The notes: a model not told the origin generated them from the letters alone. DNA of 64,000 nucleotides from Sergeia podlipaevii (GCA_030849805.1 JASANZ010002253.1:1-64000); one strand, 5' to 3'; numbered from the stretch's first letter, positions 5,982-16,072 are shown. A program made the numbers and translations.

Positions 5982-8621
5982 ATGTGGGGCTCCAGAAGAA
6001 GTTTGTGCGCTTTTTCAAAGAATGCTCGCTCGACCCTTTTTGCACTTCCTTCATTGATGGATGCCAAGTCGTTTACGTCTTTAGTAAATCGTCATGGCCA
6101 CGAGCTCAAAGATATTATTAAGACAGAGGGGCTGCGTCGCAATGCCCATTTAAGAAGCAGTGCTTATGAAGCAAATTGCGAGTTACTTGCTCAGGAGGCA
6201 TGTAGGGCTTTAACATCACTGAAGCAAAGAGAGGTGGAAGAACTTGTGTATGAAAAGTACGGTATCAAGGATGATCGACTTGTAACGTGCTTGGTTCCAT
6301 ACCAAATTGGAGCGAATATAATTCTGTCTAAATTACCCCCTGGTATTCGAAAGGAGTGCGTAGAGGAGTTGCGTGCCGAGGAGGAGGCGAGAAAGAAGAG
6401 GGAATGTAGCCGCAATAAAAGGTTACTGCAATGGGAAGAGCACGATGTGTACCTGTCAACGGGACTCAAGTACCTGAGACGAATCAGTAAGCAGAAGAAA
6501 GTTCGTATTCCGATCTTTTCCATTTTGGGGCATCCGAATCATGGCAAAACAACACTACTTGATTCATTCCAAGGATCTCAAGTGGCAAGAGATGAACCTC
6601 ACAGCATTACGCAGGCAGTGCGCTGCTTCACAGTTACGCACCCGCTGCATCAGCAAGAACAATTTACGTTTGTGGATACACCTGGGCACCGTTTATTTGC
6701 AGAGCTACGCTTTCACGCACAGCTCATTTCTGACTACATTATTATTCTCGTTTCTGTCCCGGAAGGCATTCAAAGTCAGACTCACGAAGCTATCAAGGTT
6801 GCCCTCAATGTTGACAAACCTATCATTGTGGTACTGAACAAAATCGATACTCTTTCAGATCCGATGTCGGCTCAGAAGGAGGTACGGCGCATTTTGTCAG
6901 AGTTGGGAACACTAGGTCTCGATGTTACGCTTGTGCGCAACGAAGTTGATTTAGATAATCTTCAAGAGGTTGTTTCAGGCGATGCTGGCACCTCGGCTGT
7001 TGAGGGCTCTGCTGTCTCTATCAGCGGCCGGAGCAGAGTATTTTTTGCTCCGATGAAGGAACTTGATCCTGGTTACAAGGGCAGTATTAGGAAGCCATCT
7101 CTTGACCTACGCCGGCAATGTGTTGGGGTGTGTATTTCCGCGAAAAGCCTTGTGAATATTCCGCTTCTTTGGCGTGTGTTGCGCACTTGCCGAGACACTG
7201 CACCACCTACATGCTACAGCACCACTGCTGGGTATCTGGATCACAATTGCACAGTACAAGCTGTTGTCGTCGAATCTTCGAAGCACCTTTTTGATGAGGA
7301 GGGGTTTCGCCAGAACACAGCTCGCCAGCGTATTCAGGCGAAGATAGATGGCGCAGCTGCCAACAAGCAACGGAGATTTGAGAAGAGCAGCGTGCGCTCT
7401 CGGATGAATTCTTCCATAAATACGATCCAGCGGCGAACGACAAGGACGAACCGCACTAGCACGACATCTCTCGTTCTCACGGTCATTGTAAAAGAGGGTG
7501 TGATTACCCGCGGCATGAATTTTGTGTCCGATCAATCCGAAGGACAGGTTGAATATATGGTTGATTATTGGGGCGTTCCGGTAGAGCGGGCGGTGCCTGG
7601 AATGGTAGTCACTCTCATCGATGCTCACAGCGTGAGTGGCTGCCCCAGTGCGGGGATTCACGTACTCTCTACGGTTGATGCGGCGACACGCTATCGTGTT
7701 CACGCGTATCGTCAACGACTTCAATGGTATGTCGAGTGTTTTCCGAAGAAACTGCACTATCTGAAGCCACGCGGTATGGATACCTCCTTCATTCATCTCG
7801 GCGATTACGGGCAAATTGGATGCACCGATTCTCTCGAGTACCAACTACTGTATGGCCCACCGCCATCAAAAGACAACGAAAAGGATCAATATGCACTTCC
7901 TGGCACCTCGCTCAGCTTTGGCGACTACTTGCTAGAAAAGAATCGAGAAAGCGAACTGCAAGTCTCTGCGCACGATGGTGTCTTGGCACTCAGCGAGGGT
8001 AGGAGGACGAATCGCTTAGGCCAATCTGTCCTTGGGACCGTGGAGGAAGAGGTGATTGAGTCTACTTGGAAAGCGTTACAGCCTACGAAGCGCATCAGTT
8101 CTCAAGAGGAGTATGAGCGCTTTGTACGCCAGTGCCTTCATGTCGGTGTGTTTCTCAAGGTAGACTCTTGGCATTCAGCGCGTATGCTGCATCGAGAGAT
8201 TTCACGTCTCGGCACGAAGAAGGTTGTAGTTGAGGTGGTGGGTGTGCGCTTTGGTGGACTGACTGTGGATGACATCCGTTTCTTTGGCCAGTCAGTGAAG
8301 ATTGTCATCTGCTATAGGACGCCGCGCGCTGCCTCAATAGAACTGGACAACATTCTAGAAACAAACGATCTGTGGCTTCTAGAAACAGATCACTTCGCCG
8401 ACGTTTTGGCCTTTGCCAAGTGGTGCGCTGTCGCAACGCACAAGGGAAGCATATCTGCTGATGAGGAGCATGCTGATGTGAAGAATGAAAAGCTTGTAGT
8501 GGACATACCTGTTTCTGACAAGCGTAGTACAACGACAACGGGACAGTCAGGTACTGCACCAGCTCGTCGGAGCAAGCTATTGCGCTTTCTCCCTTCCAAC
8601 GATGACGACAGTTCCTTATAG
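5982..8621 (+). CDS. Mitochondrial translation initiation factor IF-2
   Basis: From the ATG at 5982 this is an 879-residue translational GTPase of the IF2 family, which brings initiator tRNA to the small mitoribosomal subunit and promotes subunit joining. GTPase motifs are G1 GHPNHGKTT (about residue 183; the usual form is GHVDHGKTT), SITQ for the usual GITQ, G3 DTPGH (about 232), G4 NKID (about 286) and SAK (about 385). About 95 residues lie between NKID and SAK, roughly twice the usual number. The C-terminal block (FLKVDSWHSARML... to LLETDHFADVLAF) is the IF2-specific alpha/beta domain plus final beta-barrel. The N-terminus MWGSRRSLCAFSKNARSTLF looks like a mitochondrial presequence. A longer form from the ATG at 5844 would add 46 mostly hydrophobic residues and is possible if an upstream acceptor is used. 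Confidence 0.9.
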   Translation: MWGSRRSLCAFSKNARSTLFALPSLMDAKSFTSLVNRHGHELKDIIKTEGLRRNAHLRSSAYEANCELLAQEACRALTSLKQREVEELVYEKYGIKDDRLVTCLVPYQIGANIILSKLPPGIRKECVEELRAEEEARKKRECSRNKRLLQWEEHDVYLSTGLKYLRRISKQKKVRIPIFSILGHPNHGKTTLLDSFQGSQVARDEPHSITQAVRCFTVTHPLHQQEQFTFVDTPGHRLFAELRFHAQLISDYIIILVSVPEGIQSQTHEAIKVALNVDKPIIVVLNKIDTLSDPMSAQKEVRRILSELGTLGLDVTLVRNEVDLDNLQEVVSGDAGTSAVEGSAVSISGRSRVFFAPMKELDPGYKGSIRKPSLDLRRQCVGVCISAKSLVNIPLLWRVLRTCRDTAPPTCYSTTAGYLDHNCTVQAVVVESSKHLFDEEGFRQNTARQRIQAKIDGAAANKQRRFEKSSVRSRMNSSINTIQRRTTRTNRTSTTSLVLTVIVKEGVITRGMNFVSDQSEGQVEYMVDYWGVPVERAVPGMVVTLIDAHSVSGCPSAGIHVLSTVDAATRYRVHAYRQRLQWYVECFPKKLHYLKPRGMDTSFIHLGDYGQIGCTDSLEYQLLYGPPPSKDNEKDQYALPGTSLSFGDYLLEKNRESELQVSAHDGVLALSEGRRTNRLGQSVLGTVEEEVIESTWKALQPTKRISSQEEYERFVRQCLHVGVFLKVDSWHSARMLHREISRLGTKKVVVEVVGVRFGGLTVDDIRFFGQSVKIVICYRTPRAASIELDNILETNDLWLLETDHFADVLAFAKWCAVATHKGSISADEEHADVKNEKLVVDIPVSDKRSTTTTGQSGTAPARRSKLLRFLPSNDDDSSL

Positions 8622-9069
8622 TGACGATTACTATCATTTGCTTTGGAAACGAATATTCACAGAGAAAGAAAAAATGTACAGAGGAATTGAGAGCGCTAGT
8701 TACAGCAGAGGTGGTCACTAATGGACGGAAGCGTCACACTTGCTTCTTTCATGAAGAAGGAAGAAGATGCACATTTTAAATCAATGGTTTGCATAATTGA
8801 GAATCAAAGAAAAAAAAACAGTGGATTATGTTTTATGTAGTAAATACTGTTTTGCTTGGTCCTGCCACATGCTGACTTTGGTACGATTGCGCGTATCTCG
8901 TTTCAATCAACTCTGCTTATAAAATTTTCTCTTTTTTTTTTGATTAATGATCTCGCTGAATCTTGCGCGTACGAAAAGCTACGGTTTTTTTTTGTTGTTG
9001 TCTCACTTGCTAGTCTTTAGTGGGCGTTGTTTTTCTCGTAAAACAACTTTCCCCTCTTTCAGCGTCATA
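8622..9069. other. Intergenic spacer
   Basis: Contains the IF2 3' UTR and the pyrimidine-rich leader region of the IQ gene. A long T-run at about 8931-8941 and a second tract (CTTTCCCCTCTTTCAG) ending at 9062 are the two candidate acceptor regions for the next gene. Confidence 0.6.
9047..9062 (+). promoter_or_regulatory. Strong spliced-leader acceptor that sets the IQ-protein start
   Basis: CTTTCCCCTCTTTCAG is a near-ideal polypyrimidine tract with the AG at 9061-9062, seven bases before the ATG at 9070. It lies inside the longer frame that opens at 8947, so using it makes 9070 the first start codon. Confidence 0.65.
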
Positions 9070-11973
9070 ATGGCTGCAACTCTATTGACCATACAAGAAG
9101 GGAAAATGCGAGAAATTGCTAGACTTTACCACTTTCATGACAGACCATTGCTTGCGCTGAAAGCATACGATGCTCTTATCACCGACGTTCTTCTCCCTAG
9201 TAGCGAAGTGGATTGCACTCTTTACTTTTGTGATTATGTTTTGCACTGCAATGCGTTTGCGCTCAACGAGTTTGATAGCGGCAATGGCTCTGCGGATGCG
9301 GCTCGTGACTATTTTAGGTTGGCCCTGGCGCAGTTTGAGACAGTAAAGGGCATTTCGCTATTTGAGGAACATTTAGGTACATTTTCTCTGGAGAGCAATG
9401 CGGAGAACATTACCGTACTCTCCAGTGATGCGGATGTGAGCAGAGAGATTGACAACACATCAGCGAACCCGCTTCTTTTTCCTCGCGCTAAGCTGGAGAG
9501 TAGCACTCTCACCCTTCTTGCTCTCACACTCAGCAACTGGGCCTGTGTTGAATTCACAGCGCGTAACGCGCGCAAAGCCTTTGCGCTTTTACGACTGAGC
9601 TGCTTTTCCTTTGTGCGCAGCCGGGCGGCCGACCGAAATTGTGAAGCGCGCTCGTCTTACCAAGCGCCTTTAGATGATGTGCAAAACGGGCATGACGCTG
9701 GGTCGCAGAGCGACGAGGAAAGTGGTAGCAATGACGTTGATGTAGCTCTCAATATTGGGCTTCTCGGATACCGCGCGGAAGTGGCGAATGCGATCAATCA
9801 ATGTGTGTGCCAGGTGATGCACTGCAACTTTCCTGAGGCAGAAGATTCTCTCACTGCCATACTCTCCGCGCTTCAACAGAGACAGCAATCACTGCACAAC
9901 AGTGAAGAGAAGGAGAGCAAGAATGACAGTGACGTTGGTAGCATCACACGTGGGCGGCAGCAAGAGCGGGCAGATGTCGCAACTCTCACAGCAATGGCCG
10001 CTTTTGCGATGGGTACGGCCCAGGAGTACACGTTTTGCGAGCCGGCGTTGGCTGTATATCAAGAGGCGATTGCTCTTTTGACAGCTGCTGCGGCGCCACC
10101 TGCTCTTGTCACGACTGCGTCGGTGACGCTTAGCAAACTGGCTGTCTTTGTGACTGAGATGGGGGAGAGGGCAGCGGCTGAACAGGCGGTGGAGCAAGCG
10201 CGGCGCGAGGCAGCGAAGAAGAGTGCTTCTGCTGCGGCGAAAAAGAGCAGTGCCGCTGCTGGTGGTGGAGGCATCAAGCGTGGAGGCGGCGGTGCAGCAG
10301 GTGGAGCAACTTTGGGACGGAAGCGAGTGTCGATGCAAATGACGCCGCGTGCACTTGTGGCCCCACCAATTGGTCATGCACTTCGTACCTACATGCGCCA
10401 GGATGGTCTTCCTACGCTGATAACGTCAGTGCTTGATCTCAGGGAGGTGTTTGATTGGCTCATGAGCGGCAGGGATGAGGAACCTCGGCGTTCATCGGAG
10501 TCCTTTTCTTCACCTTTATATGACACATTGCCAACTTTAAAGAACGATGATGCTTCTTCTTCTTCGTCATCGAGTTGCGCAACCCCAGACATGCCACACA
10601 GGAGCGTGCTCGCAGTGTTGATGTGTGCTGAGACACCGCTGCAGTGGTCAGTGTTGGCAGAGCGGGCACAGTCCGAGCCCCCAGCACGCCGCTCTGTGTG
10701 GAGTCCGCGTGTCGCCCCCGCACTTCCGTTTTTTTCATCTCTGCATGAAGGGCCATCTACTGCACAACAACAGCAACAACTTTGGAGAAGCAGCCGTGTC
10801 AGTCTTTCTGCTGACAAGAACGCGTCGGCGATGGCCCCAGCGCCGCCACCACGCCCCGTGCTGAAAATCCTCATGCCAAAACCAATCCCAAAGGCAGCTC
10901 TTGAGAACGCACAGAAGGAGGTAGGCGCTGTAACGAAGTTACTGGGGCAGCGCCTTAACATGCTACTCAAGAATGAACGTGTCTTTGAGGACCGCTGGCA
11001 AGCGACGCAGCGCGTCAAGAAGGCCCTTCTTGCGTACTATATTCCACAGGAGCTGCTACGCTTCAAGACCCGCATGGCCGCACTGCAGAGAATTAAGGCG
11101 ATGCGTGAGGATCGCTGTGCACGCGTCATCACTCGATTTTTTCGGCTTGTAATGGTTGAGCGTCCTCTTCAGAATGGGTTTCTCAGCCGACAGCAACGAC
11201 GAGAAATGGAAGAGGAACGGGCGGCTGTGGCTTTGCAAAAGTATGTGCGCCGGTGGAACGCAATGCAGGAGCGGCGTCGCCTTGTGGCGCTACGCCAAGG
11301 CACAGTTGACAAGGTTGTGGTAGCGCAAAGTGTGTACAGGCGCCGGGCCGCGCAGAGGCGTTGTAGTTCACTGCGAGCACAAAAAATTTCAGCCGAAAAG
11401 CAGCAAGCCGTTATCATTGCACGCGAGTTTGCCGCTACTGAGATCCAGCGCGTCTTTCGTGGTCACTATACACGACGTTGCTTGATGTTGGTCCAGGGCT
11501 TCACTCACGCAGCCATGCTGCGCCACTTTCGCGACTCCAGGCACTACTACGCCACGTTAATACAGAGCCGAGTTCGTGGTATGCAAACGCGACAGATCTG
11601 GGGCCGCGCAGTGTATGCAAAACGGTGCTTTGGCCGCAATACGTACCGCCGCCTCGTACTTGAGCATGCATGCGTGATCATTCAGCGTTTCTACCGGGGC
11701 TATTTGGCACGGCGGCGCTATGCACCAGCGATCCACGCGCACTGTGTGGCCGCCATAGTGGAAGATGAGGCACATCAAAAGGCGCTGATCGAAGCGAAGA
11801 CTGCGGAGCACGAGTATGAAGTGCAGTGTGCTGCAGCTCGTATTCAAAGCGTTTATCGCGCAACGATTGCGAAGCAGTTGTTAGTGGATATGAAAGCGGT
11901 GCGCGCAGATATGATTGCGTCGCGGAAAGGGGAAGTGTACACACCTTTTAACATTGAATCTCGACAATTTTGA
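9070..11973 (+). CDS. Multi-IQ-motif protein, probably cytoskeletal or flagellar
   Basis: This 967-residue protein has two parts. The N-terminal half (about residues 1-400) is helical with repeated Ala/Leu patterns such as ALTLSNWACVEFTARNARKAF, suggesting TPR-like pairs. It is followed by an Ala/Lys/Gly-rich linker and a Ser/Pro-rich stretch. The C-terminal third has at least five IQ or IQ-like motifs: ALQKYVRRWNAMQERRR, EIQRVFRGHYTRR, LIQSRVRGMQTRQ, IIQRFYRGYLARRRY and RIQSVYRATIAKQ. IQ motifs bind calmodulin or calmodulin-like proteins without needing calcium. Kinetoplastid IQ proteins are often axonemal or basal-body associated; the location here is inference. The start at 9070 is preferred over 8947 because the best acceptor lies between them. 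Confidence 0.85.
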   Translation: MAATLLTIQEGKMREIARLYHFHDRPLLALKAYDALITDVLLPSSEVDCTLYFCDYVLHCNAFALNEFDSGNGSADAARDYFRLALAQFETVKGISLFEEHLGTFSLESNAENITVLSSDADVSREIDNTSANPLLFPRAKLESSTLTLLALTLSNWACVEFTARNARKAFALLRLSCFSFVRSRAADRNCEARSSYQAPLDDVQNGHDAGSQSDEESGSNDVDVALNIGLLGYRAEVANAINQCVCQVMHCNFPEAEDSLTAILSALQQRQQSLHNSEEKESKNDSDVGSITRGRQQERADVATLTAMAAFAMGTAQEYTFCEPALAVYQEAIALLTAAAAPPALVTTASVTLSKLAVFVTEMGERAAAEQAVEQARREAAKKSASAAAKKSSAAAGGGGIKRGGGGAAGGATLGRKRVSMQMTPRALVAPPIGHALRTYMRQDGLPTLITSVLDLREVFDWLMSGRDEEPRRSSESFSSPLYDTLPTLKNDDASSSSSSSCATPDMPHRSVLAVLMCAETPLQWSVLAERAQSEPPARRSVWSPRVAPALPFFSSLHEGPSTAQQQQQLWRSSRVSLSADKNASAMAPAPPPRPVLKILMPKPIPKAALENAQKEVGAVTKLLGQRLNMLLKNERVFEDRWQATQRVKKALLAYYIPQELLRFKTRMAALQRIKAMREDRCARVITRFFRLVMVERPLQNGFLSRQQRREMEEERAAVALQKYVRRWNAMQERRRLVALRQGTVDKVVVAQSVYRRRAAQRRCSSLRAQKISAEKQQAVIIAREFAATEIQRVFRGHYTRRCLMLVQGFTHAAMLRHFRDSRHYYATLIQSRVRGMQTRQIWGRAVYAKRCFGRNTYRRLVLEHACVIIQRFYRGYLARRRYAPAIHAHCVAAIVEDEAHQKALIEAKTAEHEYEVQCAAARIQSVYRATIAKQLLVDMKAVRADMIASRKGEVYTPFNIESRQF

Positions 11974-12623
11974 TGGTTCTTTTTTTTTTTTTCCGCTTTG
12001 ACCAACGGAGCATATATATGCATATATGCCTTTCTGCGCGTTTTGCCGTGCCCCAGTGCCTTTTGGAGTTTCGTTTGGACCTTTACATCTACCACTATTT
12101 TATGTAGTGGAAACGAGTCAGTGGCACTTAACATTGAGGTGCGTTTATGCCTTTTCGTTCTTTCCCTTTTTTTTGTGTGTGTTTTTGCGCGCTTGGAATT
12201 TATGTATACTAACATATATTTGTCACTTAGAGTTTTGCTTCAAGATGTCATTTTGATTACTGCCTTTTGCAAATGAAAAAAAAAGAGAGGAACCTTAGAG
12301 GCATGCTCATATGAGGCACTGAGTCTCCTTTATGCATGGAGTAAAAACTACCGAGAGAGTTAATCTGCCTTTAATTTTTGTCCCCTCTCTTTCACTCATT
12401 TGCCCCGGGAGAGAGACTAGTGCCAATGACAACGTTTTTTTTTTTTTTGCATCTTCTTTTTTTCTTTTTTTTCTTTTTTAGTGTTCTGTTTTGCATAACA
12501 ATTATTTTTACTACATACCAGTAGGGAGTGGGTCAGCGTTGTTTGTGTGAGTTGCACAGTCATTGTCTCTTTTTGCTCTATCCTTCTACACGCTCTGAAA
12601 AAGGAAAATAGCTTTTCTTTTTT

Positions 12624-12681
<58 letters not shown>

Positions 12682-12726
12682 TGTGAACAGTTCCAACGAT
12701 AGTGCAAAGATCACGCAAAATTCTAA
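11974..12726. other. Long intergenic spacer with a dinucleotide repeat
   Basis: AT-rich with several T-runs and a CA/TA microsatellite ending 49 bases before the HID1 start. T-rich tracts near 12430-12480 are candidate acceptor tracts for HID1. Short frames at 11998-12276 lack coding character. Confidence 0.65.
12624..12677 (+). repeat. (CA)n-(TA)n compound microsatellite
   Basis: About 11 CA units (12624-12646) pass directly into about 15 TA units (to 12677). It lies just upstream of the HID1 ATG, so it may be in the 5' UTR or between the acceptor and the start. Length is likely to vary between isolates. Confidence 0.9.
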
Positions 12727-15534
12727 ATGGGATTATCGAACTCTGTTTTGGAAGTCGCCAAGGCCTTCCGTTCCTTTGTTTCCAGTGATGCCCTTGACCC
12801 TAGCTTAGCAGACAAACTGCTGAGCTGCGGTCTCTCTGATGTGGAAATGGAACAAGCACTGCCGCTTGACACTATTCGAGAGCTACGGCACTACTACACA
12901 AAAAACTTTGCCTTTCTTTTATACCAGTGTATCAAGGAGGTGGCAGGTGTGGCCGAGCGCCGCGCAGAGTACGACGTGGGAAAGCTCGTGACAGCCGATA
13001 TAAGCCTCCGCTTCCTTACTGCGCTGCGTGTGCTGCGTCGCATCTTGCCTGTTGCGCTCGAGGACGGCACCACACCCCTAGAATGTGAACGCGAAGCGGC
13101 GAGGGCTACTGATGGCGCTGATGACAACAGTGACTCGAATCATTCTGCACCACCGCAGCAGCTACCTGGTGAGGAGGAGCCTGCTTCCACGGGTGATGCC
13201 ATAAACAACGACAGCACAGCCGTCGGCAATACTACTCCCTCTATTGAGCAGCTAGCTGGCGAAAACTCAGCGTCCCGGCGACGTACCCAGGCGACGGTAG
13301 AGTTCCAGCGAAACTTTTTTATGGAATCACGCATCTGTGATGACAACAACCCTGATGCGCGCTTTGAGCCCTTTCGTCACCAAGAGCCCGAAGAGAGTCC
13401 TCTAAAGTCGCTTGGTACTTACTTGTCTTGGGCTCTCGTGGAGTGCTGCTTTATTCGCGATCTCACCCTGCATGCGGGCCGTGTCACAGCTGCTTCTCCG
13501 GCGACAGATGCAGATACGGTACTTCCCTCCACCTCAGCGGCGGCAGCAGCAGCAACGCCAAACAATGGTCCCAACAGCCTGACTCATCCCGAAGTGTTTG
13601 AGGATCTTTTGTGGTATCCTGGGGTAGGCAATCAGGATCCCTTTGCGGCCACCAGCACAACAACTTCTATGGCTTCGTACCGCGTAGCCCCGGCTGTGCA
13701 CACGTGTCGCAAGGAGCTGCTTTCGACGCTGCTGCCGTTGCTTTCAACTCCTTTATACCGTGGCGTAAACTTTCACGATACCATCTTTACCGAAGCTTTG
13801 ATTTCTTCAGCGGTGGTGCCGCTTGTGCCTACACTCGCGTTGTCGTTGTTGAACGGGGTGCTAACCTACACTCCGTACGGATCTCTCCCGTACACAAGCC
13901 ACTTTGTGACCGACGAGGAAGGCGTTGTGGTAGCCTCTGCTCGTGTGCTTGGCGCGCTGCTGAGCTACATTGGCATCCCCCTCAACAGTGACATTATTGT
14001 GAGGGTTCCCGCTGCTAGCCATCCGCGGGAAGGGGAGGAAAAGGCGAATGCGCACCAAGCAGCGGCAGAGGAGGAATTTCACGGGTCGCCAGCGCGTGCG
14101 TTTCCAGCTGGCGGAGAGGGTATGTCAGCTTATTCGAGCTCTGTGACTGAAACTGAAGATGCTTCAGGGCAGCAACGAAAGAAGGAGGAGGAGAGCGAAG
14201 CAGCGGCGGTGAGTGAAATATCCCAGCAGCACCGTGAGCAATCCTCCCTACTTCCTCCTGCTCCACCTCCACTTGATCCGTTACGTCTTATTCACAGCGT
14301 ACGCAAGGTGATGCACGACATAACTCTAACAGAGGCCAAATACATACTGGAGAAACTCAAAACGATTGTAGGGCTGCGCGCGTACGCGAACCAGACCTTC
14401 TGGCCAGATTCACAGCACAGCTTTATCTCCCAAGATGAGTTTATGCTCGTGCTTTGGAAACTGATGGACTTGTCGCCAAGCATGTTTGTCCAATTTACGA
14501 CGAACCGTACCGTTCTACAGTACTTGGTACCGCTGATGGATTATGCCATGGATGCACGCCGTAACCCGCGACTGGCTGATCATTTACAGCTAGTGCTCTT
14601 TGTGTTGCTGCGCTTGTCAGAAGCGCGCACGTTTGCGGTGCTGTGCAATCAACCCTTCAAGGAGTTTGTGCCTTTCTATTTTCCCAAGCTTACAGGCAAT
14701 CCGACGTACCATGATTTTATAATCACCTCGCTCTGTTTGTTCATGGAGACAAAGGACTACGCCACCATACCACTCTGCACGTCTTGCAGCGTTGTGTTGG
14801 CCAACTTAGCACCGTTTGTTACCTCCTGCTGCGCCGTCACATCGCTCAAGCTCGTCGGCATCTTTACTCAATCTGCGCAACGCTGCCTACGTGCAACTAG
14901 GCCAAGCGGAGATGCGGATGCGGAACGCAACAGCAGCAGCAGTGGCGGCGCTTCTGTGATACAGCAAACGGTGATGGCGAATACGTGTGAGGCGATTGCA
15001 AGTTTGTTGCAGTACCAGGGGTTCGGCGCCCGCTTTGTTTTGGCTGCGCTCGTGGAGCACCGTTCAATCGTGCGCCGCACGCGCGAGGCGTACTTGGTGG
15101 CACACACGCATCGCCTCATCATCACTACCGCGCTACCTTTTCTTGTTGACACGCTGGACGCGGCAGTGACGGCGGCGGTGCCGTTTGTGGAGAGTGCCTC
15201 CACGGCGTCTTTGAGCGGTACCACAAACGGTAGCGTTGGAGATGCCGGAGATAGCAGTACTGAAATATCTGCGGGCATCGTCACTAGCTCAGTCGCAGCC
15301 GCGGCACGGCCCGAGGATGGCGTCCGAGCCTGTTCGACTGCTGCTGCGGCACTGCAGGGGCTGACTTTAGTTGGAGTGCTGCCGACTCCACACCGCATTA
15401 TCGTTAGGAAGTTCCAGTCTACCAAGCCCATTGAGTACTGGGCGTTGGCGACATTCTGGACAAGTATGTTTATGCACTCACCTGTAGGATCTATGGGCGA
15501 CAATGCATCTGTGAAGCTCTTTCGATTCGCTTAG
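12727..15534 (+). CDS. HID1 family protein (Golgi/secretory traffic)
   Basis: This is a 935-residue alpha-helical protein of the HID1/dymeclin-like family. It begins MGLSNS, a good N-myristoylation signal as in HID1 proteins. Family blocks include FLLYQCIKEVAG, the DLLWYPGVGNQDPF region, KELLSTLLPLLSTPLY, NPTYHDFIITSLCLF, and the ending ALQGLTLVGVLPTPHRIIVRKFQ...WALATFW...SVKLFRF. That ending matches the HID1 C-terminus (LVGLLPVPHPILIRKYQ...). HID1 is a peripheral membrane protein of the trans-Golgi involved in sorting to secretory granules in animals; the kinetoplastid role is presumably post-Golgi traffic. Two disordered inserts are present: Ser/Thr/Glu-rich around residues 130-200 and Glu/Ala-rich around 430-520. 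The identification rests on several separated blocks. Confidence 0.88.
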   Translation: MGLSNSVLEVAKAFRSFVSSDALDPSLADKLLSCGLSDVEMEQALPLDTIRELRHYYTKNFAFLLYQCIKEVAGVAERRAEYDVGKLVTADISLRFLTALRVLRRILPVALEDGTTPLECEREAARATDGADDNSDSNHSAPPQQLPGEEEPASTGDAINNDSTAVGNTTPSIEQLAGENSASRRRTQATVEFQRNFFMESRICDDNNPDARFEPFRHQEPEESPLKSLGTYLSWALVECCFIRDLTLHAGRVTAASPATDADTVLPSTSAAAAAATPNNGPNSLTHPEVFEDLLWYPGVGNQDPFAATSTTTSMASYRVAPAVHTCRKELLSTLLPLLSTPLYRGVNFHDTIFTEALISSAVVPLVPTLALSLLNGVLTYTPYGSLPYTSHFVTDEEGVVVASARVLGALLSYIGIPLNSDIIVRVPAASHPREGEEKANAHQAAAEEEFHGSPARAFPAGGEGMSAYSSSVTETEDASGQQRKKEEESEAAAVSEISQQHREQSSLLPPAPPPLDPLRLIHSVRKVMHDITLTEAKYILEKLKTIVGLRAYANQTFWPDSQHSFISQDEFMLVLWKLMDLSPSMFVQFTTNRTVLQYLVPLMDYAMDARRNPRLADHLQLVLFVLLRLSEARTFAVLCNQPFKEFVPFYFPKLTGNPTYHDFIITSLCLFMETKDYATIPLCTSCSVVLANLAPFVTSCCAVTSLKLVGIFTQSAQRCLRATRPSGDADAERNSSSSGGASVIQQTVMANTCEAIASLLQYQGFGARFVLAALVEHRSIVRRTREAYLVAHTHRLIITTALPFLVDTLDAAVTAAVPFVESASTASLSGTTNGSVGDAGDSSTEISAGIVTSSVAAAARPEDGVRACSTAAAALQGLTLVGVLPTPHRIIVRKFQSTKPIEYWALATFWTSMFMHSPVGSMGDNASVKLFRFA

Positions 15535-16072
15535 AGCTCAGAGGAGAAACAGCAGCCGCCAGTACACGCACTACTACAACTACGTTCTTTCCTGGTCTCT
15601 CCCTCTCTCTCTCTCATTCTTTCTTTTCTCATGCTTGGAAGAGGAAGAAGATAAGCTTTAGTAGTGGTAAGGAGGAGCTGAATAGTGATAAAAATCAAAA
15701 GAAGCAACGATACTGCTGATGCACCATGCTAGCGGTCTAGCAGTTACATTGCCGTTTCCCCTTTGTGTCATCGGTTTGCGTTTAGACGACCTTGTGGTAT
15801 GCCTTTTTTTTCTTTACTGTGCGTGAATATGTGCGCTTTTTATATTTTTTCATTTCCCTGTATATTTTTTTTTCTTCTTTGCCACTTTGCTTCGTTTTCA
15901 CTGTAGCAGCACCAATAACTGCAAACATATAGTATATAGAAGAGGTGAATATTTACAAGAAAAAGCAGACAAACCCTGTTGCTCTGGGATACTACATTGC
16001 TCTTTTTTATTTGTCCTTTTTTTTTAAAAATTAAAAAGCTATCTATTACTTTTATTTTCATTTTTGCTTTCC
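15535..16072. other. Intergenic spacer
   Basis: Pyrimidine-rich stretch (CTCTCTCT) at about 15595-15630 and T-runs at 15805-15880 and 16015-16025. The exact acceptor for the RING gene is not clear; an AG at 16037-16038 is one candidate. No gene is seen. Confidence 0.6.

Noticed and set aside
7107..7844. Long minus-strand frame inside IF2
   Set aside because: It overlaps conserved IF2 coding on the other strand and translates to Arg/Cys/His-rich sequence without any domain.
14868..15503. Long minus-strand frame inside HID1
   Set aside because: It mirrors the HID1 C-terminus, which has clear family identity; the antisense product is low-complexity.
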